Source: Tetracentron sinense (taxonomy: Eukaryota > Streptophyta > Magnoliopsida > Trochodendrales > Trochodendraceae). Taken from it: a DNA stretch of 64,000 nt. Each line of letters starts with the position of its first letter. Positions within the stretch are counted from its first letter, which is position 1. The DNA lies in the NCBI GenBank assembly GCA_015143295.1, contig CM026560.1, forward strand, positions 8,062,501 through 8,126,500. Direction: 5' to 3'. This document shows, in pieces, positions 1-8,898 of the stretch. A model generated the notes under the pieces. The model was not told where the DNA came from, did no database searches, and worked only from the letters and a program-made list of their open reading frames with translations. The position numbers and the translations under genes were made by a program.

Positions 1-1
1 T

Positions 2-688
2 TCAGGCAAGGATGTTGATCAAACTTCTTACAGAAGCATGATTGGTAGTTTGCTCTACCTAACTGCTACTAGACCAGACATTGCCTTTAGTGTTGGAGCA
101 TGTGCTCGCTATCAAGCAAGCCCAAAAGAGTCTCACTTACTTGCAGTCAAGCGTATCATTAGATATGTAAGTGGAACTCCATCATTTGGCCTCTGGTATT
201 CTTTTGATACCAATGCCACAATAGTTGGATATTCCGATGCCGACTGGGCTGGAAATGCTGATGATAGGAAGAGCACCTCCAGAGGGTGTTTCTATATTGG
301 AAACTGCTTAGTTGCTTGGCTTAGCAAAAAGCAGAATTCAATTTCATTGTCCACTGCCGAAGCTGAGTACATAGCAGCTGGCAGTTGTTGTACTCAACTT
401 CTGTGGATGAAGCAGATGTTGCATGATTACGGGATTGAACAAGGCACTATGACTATGTATTGTGATAATTCAAGTGCTATCAATATTTCCAAAAATCCCA
501 TTCAACATTCTCGCACAAAACACCTTGACATTAGGCATCACTTCATTCGTGATTTAGTTGAGCAAAATGTTGTGTGTATTGAGTATGTCCAAACAGAGAA
601 ACAATATGCAGATATTCTCACAAAACCCTTAGATTCCCTTAGGTTTGAATTCCTTAGGAAATCCATTGGTTTGTGCGGAGTTGAGTGA
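2..688 (+). CDS. Ty1/copia pol, 3' end (end of RT and RNase H), partial
   Basis: The frame is open from base 2, so the protein continues upstream of the window; the first ATG at 38 is internal. The start of the visible part (YRSMIGSLLYLTATRPDIAF) is the conserved end of copia reverse transcriptase. RNase H follows, with acidic catalytic residues in SDADWAG, STAEAEY and YCDNSSAI, and the usual copia tail (HLDIRHHFIRD, then YADILTKPL). RNase H degrades the RNA strand during reverse transcription in the particle. No stop or frameshift is seen up to TGA at 686-688. An env-like ORF and a polypurine tract follow on the same strand, which fits the SIRE/Maximus lineage. The superfamily is certain and the lineage is inferred from context. 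Confidence 0.93.
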   Translation, partial: SGKDVDQTSYRSMIGSLLYLTATRPDIAFSVGACARYQASPKESHLLAVKRIIRYVSGTPSFGLWYSFDTNATIVGYSDADWAGNADDRKSTSRGCFYIGNCLVAWLSKKQNSISLSTAEAEYIAAGSCCTQLLWMKQMLHDYGIEQGTMTMYCDNSSAINISKNPIQHSRTKHLDIRHHFIRDLVEQNVVCIEYVQTEKQYADILTKPLDSLRFEFLRKSIGLCGVE

Positions 689-1824
689 TGGTGTGCTTTC
701 TTCATAGCCTATGTGTTATTCTTGTTGGATTTTAAGTCATAGAGCTATTTTTTGTTGTTTTCTTTAATTAATAAAAATCCAAAAACATTCAAAAAATTGA
801 AAAATGTTGCAAAAAATAATGTGTTTGTATAACCTTTTTTCCTATCATTATGCTTAAAGTTATTCATTTGAAATCATAATTGAATATTAATTCCAAGGGT
901 AAATTTATCATAGGATTGTGTAAATAAGGATAGTTCAACTATTAGTTCTATCTAGTGATTTAAAATGGTCATGGTCACCAATCTCAGTTAGAGTTGAGTA
1001 AACAATGATGTTATGTGTTGCACATGCACTCTAACTGATTTTTGAGATGGTATTAGTTCCTATTTATAGATTCTAATATTATATCATATGGTTCCCTAGT
1101 TTAATCAAATCTAGTATAACCAAAGTGATTAAAATTCCATAAGATGAGCCCCCTAGTTTTAAAAAATTATTGACATGGAAAGGACTACCTTTGAGTTTGT
1201 GTGATAGCTTCTAGTGAATGCAAACAGTGAGAAATGGCTACCTAGACAAACAGTAGGTATCTATATGGGTTGCTAGTGTGAAAGCCCCCACTGTCATTAG
1301 AGAGGGCTACCTTCTCACTTGAGTGAAAGTCACCAATGTCCAAAGAAAAGATAATGTGTAAAATTTGATCATAAACTGAAATAACCTTATAGATCAAATT
1401 TGGGGTAAACATTGCTCATCATAATTCTATGGATGGTTCTTGGTTTTAATTCTAGTTTTTGAACATTCTAGAGTACCTTTATGCTATAATGTCAAAATCT
1501 TGTTTTGTGGATGAAACCAATCCTCAGAGTCATGTTATGAATTTTTAATATTACACACACATTACTTCTGAGCATTTATTTACTCTAAATGTGGATTTGA
1601 TGCAAAAATCAAAATTAATCACTTATGGAAACTAAAAGTTCTTAACAGAATCCTTATTCATAACTATTCTGTAAGATACATTCTTGGTTAAATATTTTTT
1701 TTGATTTTGATGAAATAAATGTTTGCATAAGTGCATAGTTGTTAGGTGATTTTGAGGTGAAAATGAGTTTAAGTCTTGCTTTGGTTGAGGGGGAGAAAAA
1801 TGATTATAAGTAAAAATTTTCAGA
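689..1824 (+). other. Non-coding spacer between copia pol and env-like ORF
   Basis: AT-rich sequence of about 1.1 kb with no convincing ORF on either strand and no recognisable repeat. In SIRE-type elements a spacer between pol and the env-like gene is not unusual, but here it ends in a promoter-like module (see 1825-1896). Confidence 0.6.
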
Positions 1825-1896
1825 AAATTTTCCAGACCACCGATCGCTCGGTGTTAATGACCGATCGATCGGTCTTTCGTGAACAGGGTTATAAAA
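1825..1896 (+). promoter_or_regulatory. Internal promoter-like module upstream of env-like ORF
   Basis: Seen: a partial copy of the LTR box (AAAATTTTCCAGA), then two 14-bp palindromes, ACCGATCGCTCGGT at 1839-1852 and ACCGATCGATCGGT at 1860-1873 (starts 21 bp apart), then TTATAAAA at 1889-1896. The same palindromes precede the TATA box in this element's own LTR (4322-4505, TATA at 4551). Inference: a truncated U3 copy that could drive a subgenomic env-like transcript. AAAAAG/GTAATC near 2021 could be a 5' splice site in the leader, which is less sure. Confidence 0.5.
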
Positions 1897-2041
1897 CCCT
1901 CATTTCTCAGTTTCCTATTATTTTGTTCTCCGAACTCTAGAGCGATCCCTCGGTCCCTTCTTCTCCAAATCTCTCTTACGTTCATCTCTTTCTACTCCAA
2001 GGGTCTCCTAGCATCTAAAAAGGTAATCTTTAATCATTTTC

Positions 2042-3373
2042 TTGATTTTGGTTTACTTTTCACATCTAGGGCATCAAAAATTCATCATGATTTTCTCATT
2101 CTCCTTAGTTATTCTTGTATTCCTCATGTCCGGTGTCTCTAAACGCTGGAGATTGGTCCTCAATAACCAAGAGGACCCTCTTGAGGAAGAGGAACACAAT
2201 GAGCCATACTCTTTCACTCCAATAGGACATGGGATTTCAATAGGGGATCGACCAATCCGTAGAATGGTAGATTCTACTACTGAAAATCGTCAAAAGTCTT
2301 TGGCAGATAAAACCCGGAAACAAAAGGGAAAAGCTAGTTCATCTTCAAATGTTCTATTGGGTCCCTTCATTGGCCCTAGTGCTGCTCGGCTTTATAGTGA
2401 GTATTTTAGTAAAAAGGGTGTTATGGTTGAAAGGAGCATTAGAATTTCAGATTTTGGTGATTATTACTTTTCTAAGCTCATTACCGATCGTAACTGGGAA
2501 GGTCTTCTCACTTTATCCGGTCCTGCTCCTATTCAGTTAGTCCAAGAATTTTACTCAAATTTCTCTGAAATCAACTCTAAAACCTGGTCTTTTAAATCTC
2601 AATCTTTAGAACAATCAGTTTTGATAAATCCAAATGTCATTGCTAAATTTCTTGGTTGTCCTCGAGTTCCAAATGCCTATTATCCTTATAAATACAAGAA
2701 AGATGAGGATAAAGAATCTATGAACAATGTAGTCACCTTTCTTTGTGGTGCTCCTACACTTTGGGTTGGTTCCTTAATAGAAGTAACAAAACTCACTAGG
2801 GATGCAAGACTTGTAAACCTAGTAATGAGTGCCAATATCCACCCAAAGGTTCATACTGCAGACCTTAGGGAAGATAGAGCTCGATTTTTATTCAGTCTCC
2901 TTCATGGACATGATATTAACCTTGCAGCACACATAATTGATTTGATGATTCAAGCCCATCAAACTCAAACTGTGGTCGGAGCTCTTCCTTTTGGATCCCT
3001 GATTACTAAACTCCTTGGTTCTCAAGGGGTTATTGCTCCTCCTGGTGTTCCTACCCGTAATCCGAAAGGTCCAATCAACAAAAAGACCATCGCTCAGAGT
3101 TTCTCTTATGCTTCAGTTCGAGATATTGAGGAGGAAGCTGATTTTGGTACCGGATCCTCTCATCCACCTCCGGCCACGATTGAAGATCTAGCTAGAATGA
3201 TGAGAGAGATGCAGATGGATCTCTCGACGCATATTTCATCCCACCAGGAGTTCACCACAGAGATCTGTGGAAGACTTGGATCACTCGATGCAGCAGTGCT
3301 GGGAGTACAGAGAGATGTTCGTGATTATAGAGCTTATTATGAGTCTCATCTCACTTCAGATGATGAGGAGTGA
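2042..3373 (+). CDS. Env-like / plant transposon-type protein of SIRE-like copia element
   Basis: Open frame of 443 codons. The body resembles the 'putative plant transposon protein' family found as the extra (env-like) ORF of SIRE and Athila elements: a basic, Ser-rich stretch (KQKGKASSSS), a central globular region with VLINPNVIAKFLGCPR, a conserved MSANIHPKVHTADLREDRA segment, an ALPFGSLITKLL motif, and a C-terminal region rich in Met, Gln and Glu that may be coiled coil, ending in an acidic tail. The first 30 residues are hydrophobic (FSFSLVILVFLM) and could be a signal or membrane segment. However, ATG at 2126 (MSGVSKRW) would give a soluble protein, so the start is undecided. Function is unknown for the family. 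It lies 1.35 kb after pol and is preceded by its own TATA-like module. Confidence 0.7.
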   Translation: MILVYFSHLGHQKFIMIFSFSLVILVFLMSGVSKRWRLVLNNQEDPLEEEEHNEPYSFTPIGHGISIGDRPIRRMVDSTTENRQKSLADKTRKQKGKASSSSNVLLGPFIGPSAARLYSEYFSKKGVMVERSIRISDFGDYYFSKLITDRNWEGLLTLSGPAPIQLVQEFYSNFSEINSKTWSFKSQSLEQSVLINPNVIAKFLGCPRVPNAYYPYKYKKDEDKESMNNVVTFLCGAPTLWVGSLIEVTKLTRDARLVNLVMSANIHPKVHTADLREDRARFLFSLLHGHDINLAAHIIDLMIQAHQTQTVVGALPFGSLITKLLGSQGVIAPPGVPTRNPKGPINKKTIAQSFSYASVRDIEEEADFGTGSSHPPPATIEDLARMMREMQMDLSTHISSHQEFTTEICGRLGSLDAAVLGVQRDVRDYRAYYESHLTSDDEE

Positions 3374-4010
3374 TAGTTAGTTTGATGTACTAGGATACTT
3401 CTAATGTTTCACTTTTATATTTGGGAGTTTACTATAGTCCTAGTATTAGATTGAGACATTTGATGCATTTTGTATTGGTTGTACTTAGTACAAACCTCTT
3501 TTGGATGTTCTTGATTTGAATGCATTTGAGATGATGTTTGATATTTTACTCTAATTTTCTGTTATCTCGTCTCTTATACTGATTTTGCCTTAATTCTTTC
3601 ATTCCTATTCCGCCTTTGGCATTACGAGCCAAAAAGGGGGAGAGTAGATGATATTTGTGATAGATGATGGTTTATGGAATGGATATGGATAGTAGATGAT
3701 ATTTGTGATAGATGATGGTTTATGGAATGGATATGGATATGTTGCTAATGGAATGGATATGTTACTCTATAGATAAACCTGTTATGCTCGTGCTCGATGA
3801 TGCTCTATTTTTTCTTTGAATATTATTTCCCATGCTTCACAGGTTTTTGGTTGAGCTTGTGCAGGCAAACAGGTTCTCAGATTGTTGGAACATGACAAGT
3901 TGAATGTCATGAGATTTTTTAGTCATGTAAAGGTTCACTTTTCCATTTTTGAATCATTTGGGAAAATTTGAACTAGTATGTGAGTTAGTCTTGTTTTGTC
4001 CCAGAATTGC
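3374..4010 (+). other. Non-coding 3' region of SIRE-type element
   Basis: No ORF. It contains a second polypurine run (CCAAAAAGGGGGAGAG, about 3629-3644) about 380 bp upstream of the LTR-adjacent tract, and a 48-bp tandem duplication at 3643-3738. Confidence 0.6.
3643..3738 (+). repeat. 48-bp tandem duplication (2 copies)
   Basis: Two adjacent, apparently identical 48-bp units start at 3643 and 3691 (AGTAGATGATATTTGTGATA...). The first unit begins at the end of the upstream polypurine run. Confidence 0.9.
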
Positions 4011-4023
4011 CAAAGGGGGAGAT
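4011..4023 (+). other. Polypurine tract of SIRE-type element
   Basis: GCCAAAGGGGGAGAT directly precedes TGTAATTCC at 4024. This is the usual plus-strand primer site of SIRE-type copia elements, and it fixes the start of the 3' LTR. Confidence 0.85.
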
Positions 4024-4321
4024 TGTAATTCCAGAATTAGGTGTTGGCAAATTCCGTGATCTTTAGATAGGTCATAAGAGTTGTGTCTTGTTCAACTTGT
4101 CGGAAGAGTTAAAGTTTCAAGAAGACTGAAGATATTGAAAAAAATGCTTCTACTCCGGATTTAGACAGGTAATGGACTTAGAGACCCCTACCTAGGTTGG
4201 ATTTGACTTAGATAACTCTAAACATACCTAGGAGAATAGTTTTAAGCCTACCAAAGAGGTTTGATCTATTTTGAATCAAACAAAAACAAAAGAAAAATGT
4301 TTAGGCTGAAATTCTGTCTCA

Positions 4322-4505
4322 ACCGATCGCTCGGTGTTGCGACCGATCGATCGGTGGCCTACCGAGCGATCGGTGGCTATCGACTGGTCAAAAACTTTGT
4401 ATGGGGTATTTTTCCAGAGAGACTATTTTTAACCGATCTCTCGGTGAAAGTAGCGATCGATCGGTTTTGGACCGAGCGATCGGTAATAAGCACTGATCGA
4501 TCGGT
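4322..4505 (+). promoter_or_regulatory. Palindrome module (3 + box + 4) in copia U3
   Basis: Seven 14-mers start at 4322, 4342, 4361, 4432, 4452, 4471 and 4492 (e.g. ACCGATCGATCGGT). The box GTATGGGGTATTTTTCC with CAGAGAG lies at 4399-4421 in the 71-bp step. A plain TATA box follows 46 bp downstream. The start-to-start steps (20, 19, 71, 20, 19, 21) equal those in the gypsy LTR at 5014-5197. Confidence 0.85.
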
Positions 4506-4550
4506 CCTCGTAAACATAATTTTATTTTTTTTGGACTCTTTTCTAAACCC

Positions 4551-4558
4551 TATATAAA
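4551..4558 (+). promoter_or_regulatory. TATA box of SIRE-type LTR
   Basis: CCCTATATAAACAAC lies just downstream of the palindrome module, in the position expected for the U3 promoter. Confidence 0.65.
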
Positions 4559-5013
4559 CAACTTTTTGGAGACCTAATTCATATCTTTGTTTATTTTTGA
4601 AAGAGTAGAGGTCTGAGAAACCCTTCTAGGGCTTTTTCCATTGTTCTTCATAGATCTTTAGTGATCCTCCTTTTTCAATCATCCTAGAGAATGCAAGTAT
4701 AGATCTATTCGTTTGATCTTGCATTGTGTGATCTCAGATCTGTATGAGATCCCTCTAGGGTTTGAAGCTTTCTAAATTGATTCACAACCCTACACTTCGT
4801 GTGTAGAGCCCCAGACCTTTTCACATTTAATGCATGACACTTTCGTTACCATTTTGCCTTTAAAGAGGTATAATTAATAAATAAGAAAGAAATTGGAAAT
4901 TTTGAAACGTTAGAAATGTTCATTTTCGAAGTACGAACCCAATGCAAGTTGAATCGTCAAAATCGGATGAACGAGTCAAAAGTTATGGCCAAAACAGTTT
5001 GGACCTGCAGACC

Positions 5014-5197
5014 ACCGATCGCTCGGTCCATGGAGCGATCGATCGGTCCAAAACCGATCGCTCGGAGGCTATCGACTGGTCGAGATTTTACTATGGGGAA
5101 ATTTTCCAGAGAGTGAAATTTCAACCGATCGCTCGGTTATGAAACCGATCGATCGGTAGGCGACCGATCGATCGGTCATTAACACCGATCGCTCGGT
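5014..5197 (+). promoter_or_regulatory. Palindrome module (3 + box + 4), 5' LTR of A
   Basis: 14-mers start at 5014, 5034, 5053, 5124, 5144, 5163 and 5184 (ACCGATCGCTCGGT / ACCGATCGATCGGT, two with one changed end). The box CTATGGGGAAATTTTCC with AGAGAG lies at 5091-5113. Confidence 0.9.
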
Positions 5198-6214
5198 ACT
5201 CGCGTTTTTGCAGAAAATTTAGTAAGGGTGTTTGGTCTTTTGGGCGTTTTCACTCATGCCTTAAAGGCTTTGCCCGATCATTTGAGGGTTCATACACAAC
5301 CCTTAGAGCCTTTTGAGAGATAGAGAGAAAGGAGAAGGTTTTCCTAAACCTAGGGTTTCCATTTTGAAGAGAAATCAAAGGGGTTTGAGACCCTAGATCA
5401 TCCTCAAGTCTATTTTCTCCAAGTCTCGGCTCAAGCTCGTGTGGGGCACTCTCCTCAAGCTAGGGCAGCAACTCACGGTCGTTTTGGAAAGGGGGATTTC
5501 TTCCTCACTTGATCAAGGTCGGTGCTTTTTACTACCCTCCTAGTTATAGCCTCTCCTTTCCTTATTTCTTCTTGTTTTCCTTCATATATGTATATATATA
5601 TTATGAGATGGGTGGTATGTATGGTAAATGGAGATGGATGTTGGCGAATGGATGCCGTGTGGATGATGTAATGAAAGAATGGGGAAGGGCATTGTACTAA
5701 TAATAAACATACAAGTGTGATGTGAGTATAACCCACCTAGAAAAGCATGTTGTAGGGTTAATAAATAATGAATGTACCATGTTTGATGAAATGCCAAGGT
5801 GAATAAAATGAATGATAAATTAAGAAAATGCATGTTTAAGGTTTATGGAAATTGCTAGGGTTATGATAGTGTGATTGTTCGCTTTCCCTAAATGATATCA
5901 ATATTAAATTGCCCAAATCATTGATGTTATGTGTTATGAATTACTCAAATGCCATATTTAATTCCAAATGCAAGTATGCACACGACCTCACGAGCACGCA
6001 TACATGACATGATTTACCGAGGTTTTCAAGAATGGGATTTAGAGGTGGGGCATATCGTATGATATGTTTTGCCTCGCTTTTGGCAAGGACAAGACAATCA
6101 TGCATTTTCATAAGAAGGGTCTCCCTTCCCTCGCAAGTGCATACATAACATAAGGAGGGCCTCCCTCCCCTCGCAAGTACATCTCACAAGTGAAAGGACA
6201 TGACATGAGCATTT

Positions 6215-6455
6215 AGGAAGAAGGGTCTCCCTTCCCTCACAAGTAGTTTACTTTTCCAAGCAAGCACGACAAGACATGGCATGACAAGCATAATCATTCT
6301 AGGAAGAAGGGTCTCCCTTCCCTCACAAGTAGTTTACTTTTCCAAGCAAGCACGACAAGACATGGCATGACAAGCATAATCATTCTAGGAAGAAGGGTCT
6401 CCCTTCCCTCACAAGTAGTTTACTTTCCAAGCAAGCATGACATGACATGACACGC
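6215..6455 (+). repeat. 86-bp minisatellite in 5' LTR of A (about 3 units)
   Basis: Units start at 6215, 6301 and 6387 (AGGAAGAAGGGTCTCCCTTC...). They are preceded by two shorter related units with GGGTCTCCCTTCCCTCGCAA and GGGCCTCCCTCCCCTCGCAA. GAAGGGTCTCCCTTC is itself a near-palindrome. Confidence 0.9.
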
Positions 6456-6692
6456 ATGATATGACAAGATAAGACAAACATGACAAGTTTCAAGCACGGA
6501 AATGGTTTTTCCAATCAAGTCAAGTGCACGATGTTTTCAAGGGTTTTATCAGTCTTTCTGAATGCAAGCATGAATACCAATTGCCTTACTTCCTTGTTTG
6601 ATATAAATTGTTCCTGTTCTATATATGCAACTTGCTTCCTACTTTATTTATGCTATCTGTATACTATGACTGTTGGTTAGTATTTAGTACCC

Positions 6693-6713
6693 GCTGAGTA
6701 TTCCATGCTCAGC
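6693..6713 (+). promoter_or_regulatory. Conserved LTR stem-loop, element A
   Basis: CTGAGTATTCCATGCTCAG, flanked by G and C, can fold into a short hairpin. The same motif is in every gypsy LTR of this window, 10-30 nt before the PWVEEEY reading frame. Confidence 0.6.
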
Positions 6714-6723
6714 CGTACTTCTT

Positions 6724-6843
6724 ATGTCGGCAGGTTCTGAGGGAGCTGCTGCTCCATTTGATGTTTGTGCTCCTGGTCCATGGGTGGAGGAGGAGTACGT
6801 CGAGGAACCTTTGGAGGAACCTCCCGTAGAGGGTTATCAGTAG
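6724..6843 (+). CDS. Conserved short ORF in LTR (PWVEEEY peptide), 39 aa
   Basis: ATG at 6724, TAG at 6841. The peptide starts MSAGSEGAAAPFDVC, has the core PWVEEEY at residues 19-25 and an acidic Pro-rich tail (VEEPLEEPPVEGYQ). Related frames occur in LTRs B, C, D, F, H and I, where the codons differ but the core amino acids stay the same (TGGGTGGAGGAGGAGTAC here, TGGGTTGAAGAAGAATAC in I). No family is known to me. Some copies lack the ATG and keep only the stretch from GGCAG/GT, which looks like a 3' splice junction, so it may be a downstream exon rather than an independent gene. Conservation could also reflect an RNA constraint. Confidence 0.45.
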   Translation: MSAGSEGAAAPFDVCAPGPWVEEEYVEEPLEEPPVEGYQ

Positions 6844-7147
6844 GTGGTGTTAGATTTCGAGTGGATTAGTTGTGGGTGAGCATGAGTGATTATATCCATG
6901 TATTTTGGCGGGCATGTCCGCACTTTCTTTGTTTTGTTTTCTTTTGTATTAACTTGGACCATGTGTATATACTTAGAGGTTTGTTAGACTTCCGCTGTGT
7001 TTTATAGTTATGCTTCCGCTGTTATCCTCTATTGTATATGTTCCGTGGGTTTTGCAGGTTGGTTCGTCAAGCAAGTCATGTAAGTCATGATTAAGTCGTC
7101 CAAGATTCACTCTAACTCCTAGGGTGGGTTTTGGGTCGCGACAGAAG

Positions 7148-7159
7148 TGGTATCAGAGC
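7148..7159 (+). other. Primer binding site of element A (tRNA-iMet)
   Basis: TGGTATCAGAGC lies four bases after the 5' LTR end, complementary to the 3' end of plant initiator methionine tRNA. Confidence 0.95.
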
Positions 7160-7503
7160 TTAGGCTTTAGGTCTCTAGGGTCACTTAGAATCTTATACCA
7201 CGGCTTGACAAGAGCATATGTTAGGAAACAAGTTAGGAAGGAAGTAAGTCGGGAGCGAGTCTGGTTCCAAGTGTAAGACTAACTTTAGTCTTAGTCTAAA
7301 ATGGTTGCTTTAACCAAGTATGGGTCCTAGGTACGCTAGAACACTAAGGTATAAGTATAATGTGATGAATACTCTGATAACTTGATGTGATGTGTGTTAG
7401 TATTATACAACTAATACAAATTGAATTATTATGAAATGACATTGAAATAAATTGTGGTTTCAAATTAGACTCATGTGGTGTTATTGTTCTCAGGACTTTA
7501 GTC

Positions 7504-8752
7504 ATGAGACGGAACACACGGGGTCGTGGGCCACATACCAGAGCTTCCTCTTCTTCACGGGATGAGGATGAGCAGCCGGACCTCTCTCAGGTCTTAGGCT
7601 CTATTGCTGAGACACTCGCCATCCTGGCGGCTCGGCAAACTATACCGGCATCAGCGGCACCTACTCCACCGCCCGCAGCTCCAGTACATCGTACAGCTGG
7701 AGTTGAGGCATTCAGGAGATTGAGGCCTCCATCCTTCCGCGGGAGTGTGGACCCTCTTACTGCGGAGGCTTGGATCCTCCAGGTTGAGAAGATATTTGCG
7801 GTGCTCTCTCCTACAGAGGAAGAGAAAGTGGCATGGGCAGTTTTTATGCTAGAGGGCGAAGCCCACCATTGGTGGTTGTCCGCATTGAGGACACGGGACT
7901 TGACCATGCAAGGTCAACCGTGGACTTGGGAGGAGTTTAAGGACACATTCTATAAGAAGTATTTCCCGGTTGGAGCTCGGGAAAGGAAAGAAAGAGAATT
8001 CATCAACCTTGAGCAAGGTTCGATGTCTGTGGCCGCTTATGAGGCCAAGTTCTCGGAGCTATCACACTTCGCGACACATATGATTGCCACCGAGGCAATG
8101 AAGGCGAGGAGGTTTGAGCAAGGGCTCAAGGATGTCATCATGGAAAAAGTGTCGGTCTTCAGGCACGCCACTTACGCCGAAGTAGTGGATAAAGCCTTGT
8201 TGGTTGAGACCAATTCAGAGACCGTGTCCAAGAAGAGAGAATTGGCGAGAGGCCAATCTAGTGGTTCGGTACCTTTAGAGAGGCGGGCCAGGACTGGTCC
8301 TTATCAGTATACATGGCCAGCACCACAGATGAGGCCGACTTATGCGCCTCCAGCACCCCGGCAGTACGTGCCACAGGCACCTCGACCTCAGGCTCTTCCA
8401 GCCCCACGGCCAGTTACACCTCAGGCAGCGAGGTATACAACACCTTCGGTCCCTCCAGCCTACACATATGAGGTCTGCACTTCATGCGGCAAAAGGCATC
8501 AGGCAGGAGATTGCCGAAGAGCATCTGGTGGATGTTATCATTGCGGTCGCCAGGGCCACATGATCAGGGATTGCCCTAGCCGGCATTTACCAGGCCAGTC
8601 TCAGGGTAGTAGGCCCCCGACACGCCCAGCAGGATCATACCAGGCGTCATCTCAGACTACCCGGTCTACACCTCAGTCTCGCCAGGCAAACCAGGGGTGA
8701 GTTTTTGCCTTGACAGAGGGTGATGCACTTGCATCTGATGATGTGGTGCAAG
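7504..8752 (+). pseudogene. gag: gag of element A (stop at 8698)
   Basis: ATG at 7504 (MRRNTRGRG), as in C and D. The retrotransposon Gag domain runs from about residue 95 to 220 (AEAWILQVEKIF ... FYKKYFPVGARERKEREF ... AYEAKFSELSHFA). A Pro-rich linker and two Cys-His knuckles follow: CTSCGKRHQAGDC (spacing 2-3-4) and the canonical CYHCGRQGHMIRDC. The frame stops at TGA 8698-8700 where D has CGA-type Arg (NQG-R-VFA), and then reads on in frame to the conserved VVQ codons before the intron at 8753. The stop fits a single C-to-T change. TCTCAG/GA just before the ATG resembles a 3' splice site and is shared with C and D. Confidence 0.9.
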
Positions 8753-8898
8753 GTACGCAGTTAGAGTTAATTTCTTTATTCGTGATTATTATGTTATGCT
8801 CTATTCTCTGCGTACGTACTTGGCATGTTCTATATGTATATATACCTACATGTATACGCTGTTGATGCTTGGATTAACTCCACTAGTTAAAATTTCAG
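8753..8898 (+). other. GT-AG intron-like segment between gag and pol, element A (146 bp)
   Basis: Boundary GTGCAAG/GTACGCAG on the left and AAATTTCAG/GAACC on the right. Removal joins VVQ to GTLLVNE in frame (1249 + 3326 nt, a multiple of 3). The segment is AT-rich with in-frame stops. Equivalent segments in C (144 bp) and D (138 bp) have the same boundaries. Confidence 0.7.

Larger units (their letters stand above)
4024..4801 (+). mobile_element. SIRE-type copia 3' LTR, left part
   Basis: Begins TGTAATTCC after the polypurine tract and is cut by element A at 4802; the last five bases (TCGTG, 4797-4801) are the target duplication. It carries the 3+box+4 palindrome module (4322-4505) and a TATA box (TATATAAA, from 4551). 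The rest of the LTR is at 14674-15083, giving a total of about 1.19 kb. The 5' LTR is outside the window, so identity between LTRs cannot be judged. Confidence 0.8.
4802..7143 (+). repeat. 5' LTR of element A
   Basis: 2342 bp, TG...CA. Order of parts: conserved U3 start (AAGTTGAATCGTCAAAATCG, then GTCAAAAGTTATGGCC), palindrome module 5014-5197, a CTTAAAG where related LTRs have a TATA box, a leader with AAACCTAGGGTTT near 5345, a short (TA)n run near 5585, an 86-bp minisatellite, a stem-loop and the PWVEEEY short ORF. No clear TATA box is seen in this family. Confidence 0.95.

Noticed and set aside
4261..4557. 98-codon ORF over the copia LTR palindromes (and similar ORFs in D, C and I)
   Set aside because: Produced by repetition of CGATCG motifs rich in open frames (DRSV, RSIG wording); lies in U3.
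5585..5602. (TA)n run as a promoter of element A
   Set aside because: It lies some 400 bp downstream of the palindrome module, inside the leader, in both LTRs; other families have their TATA box much closer to the module.
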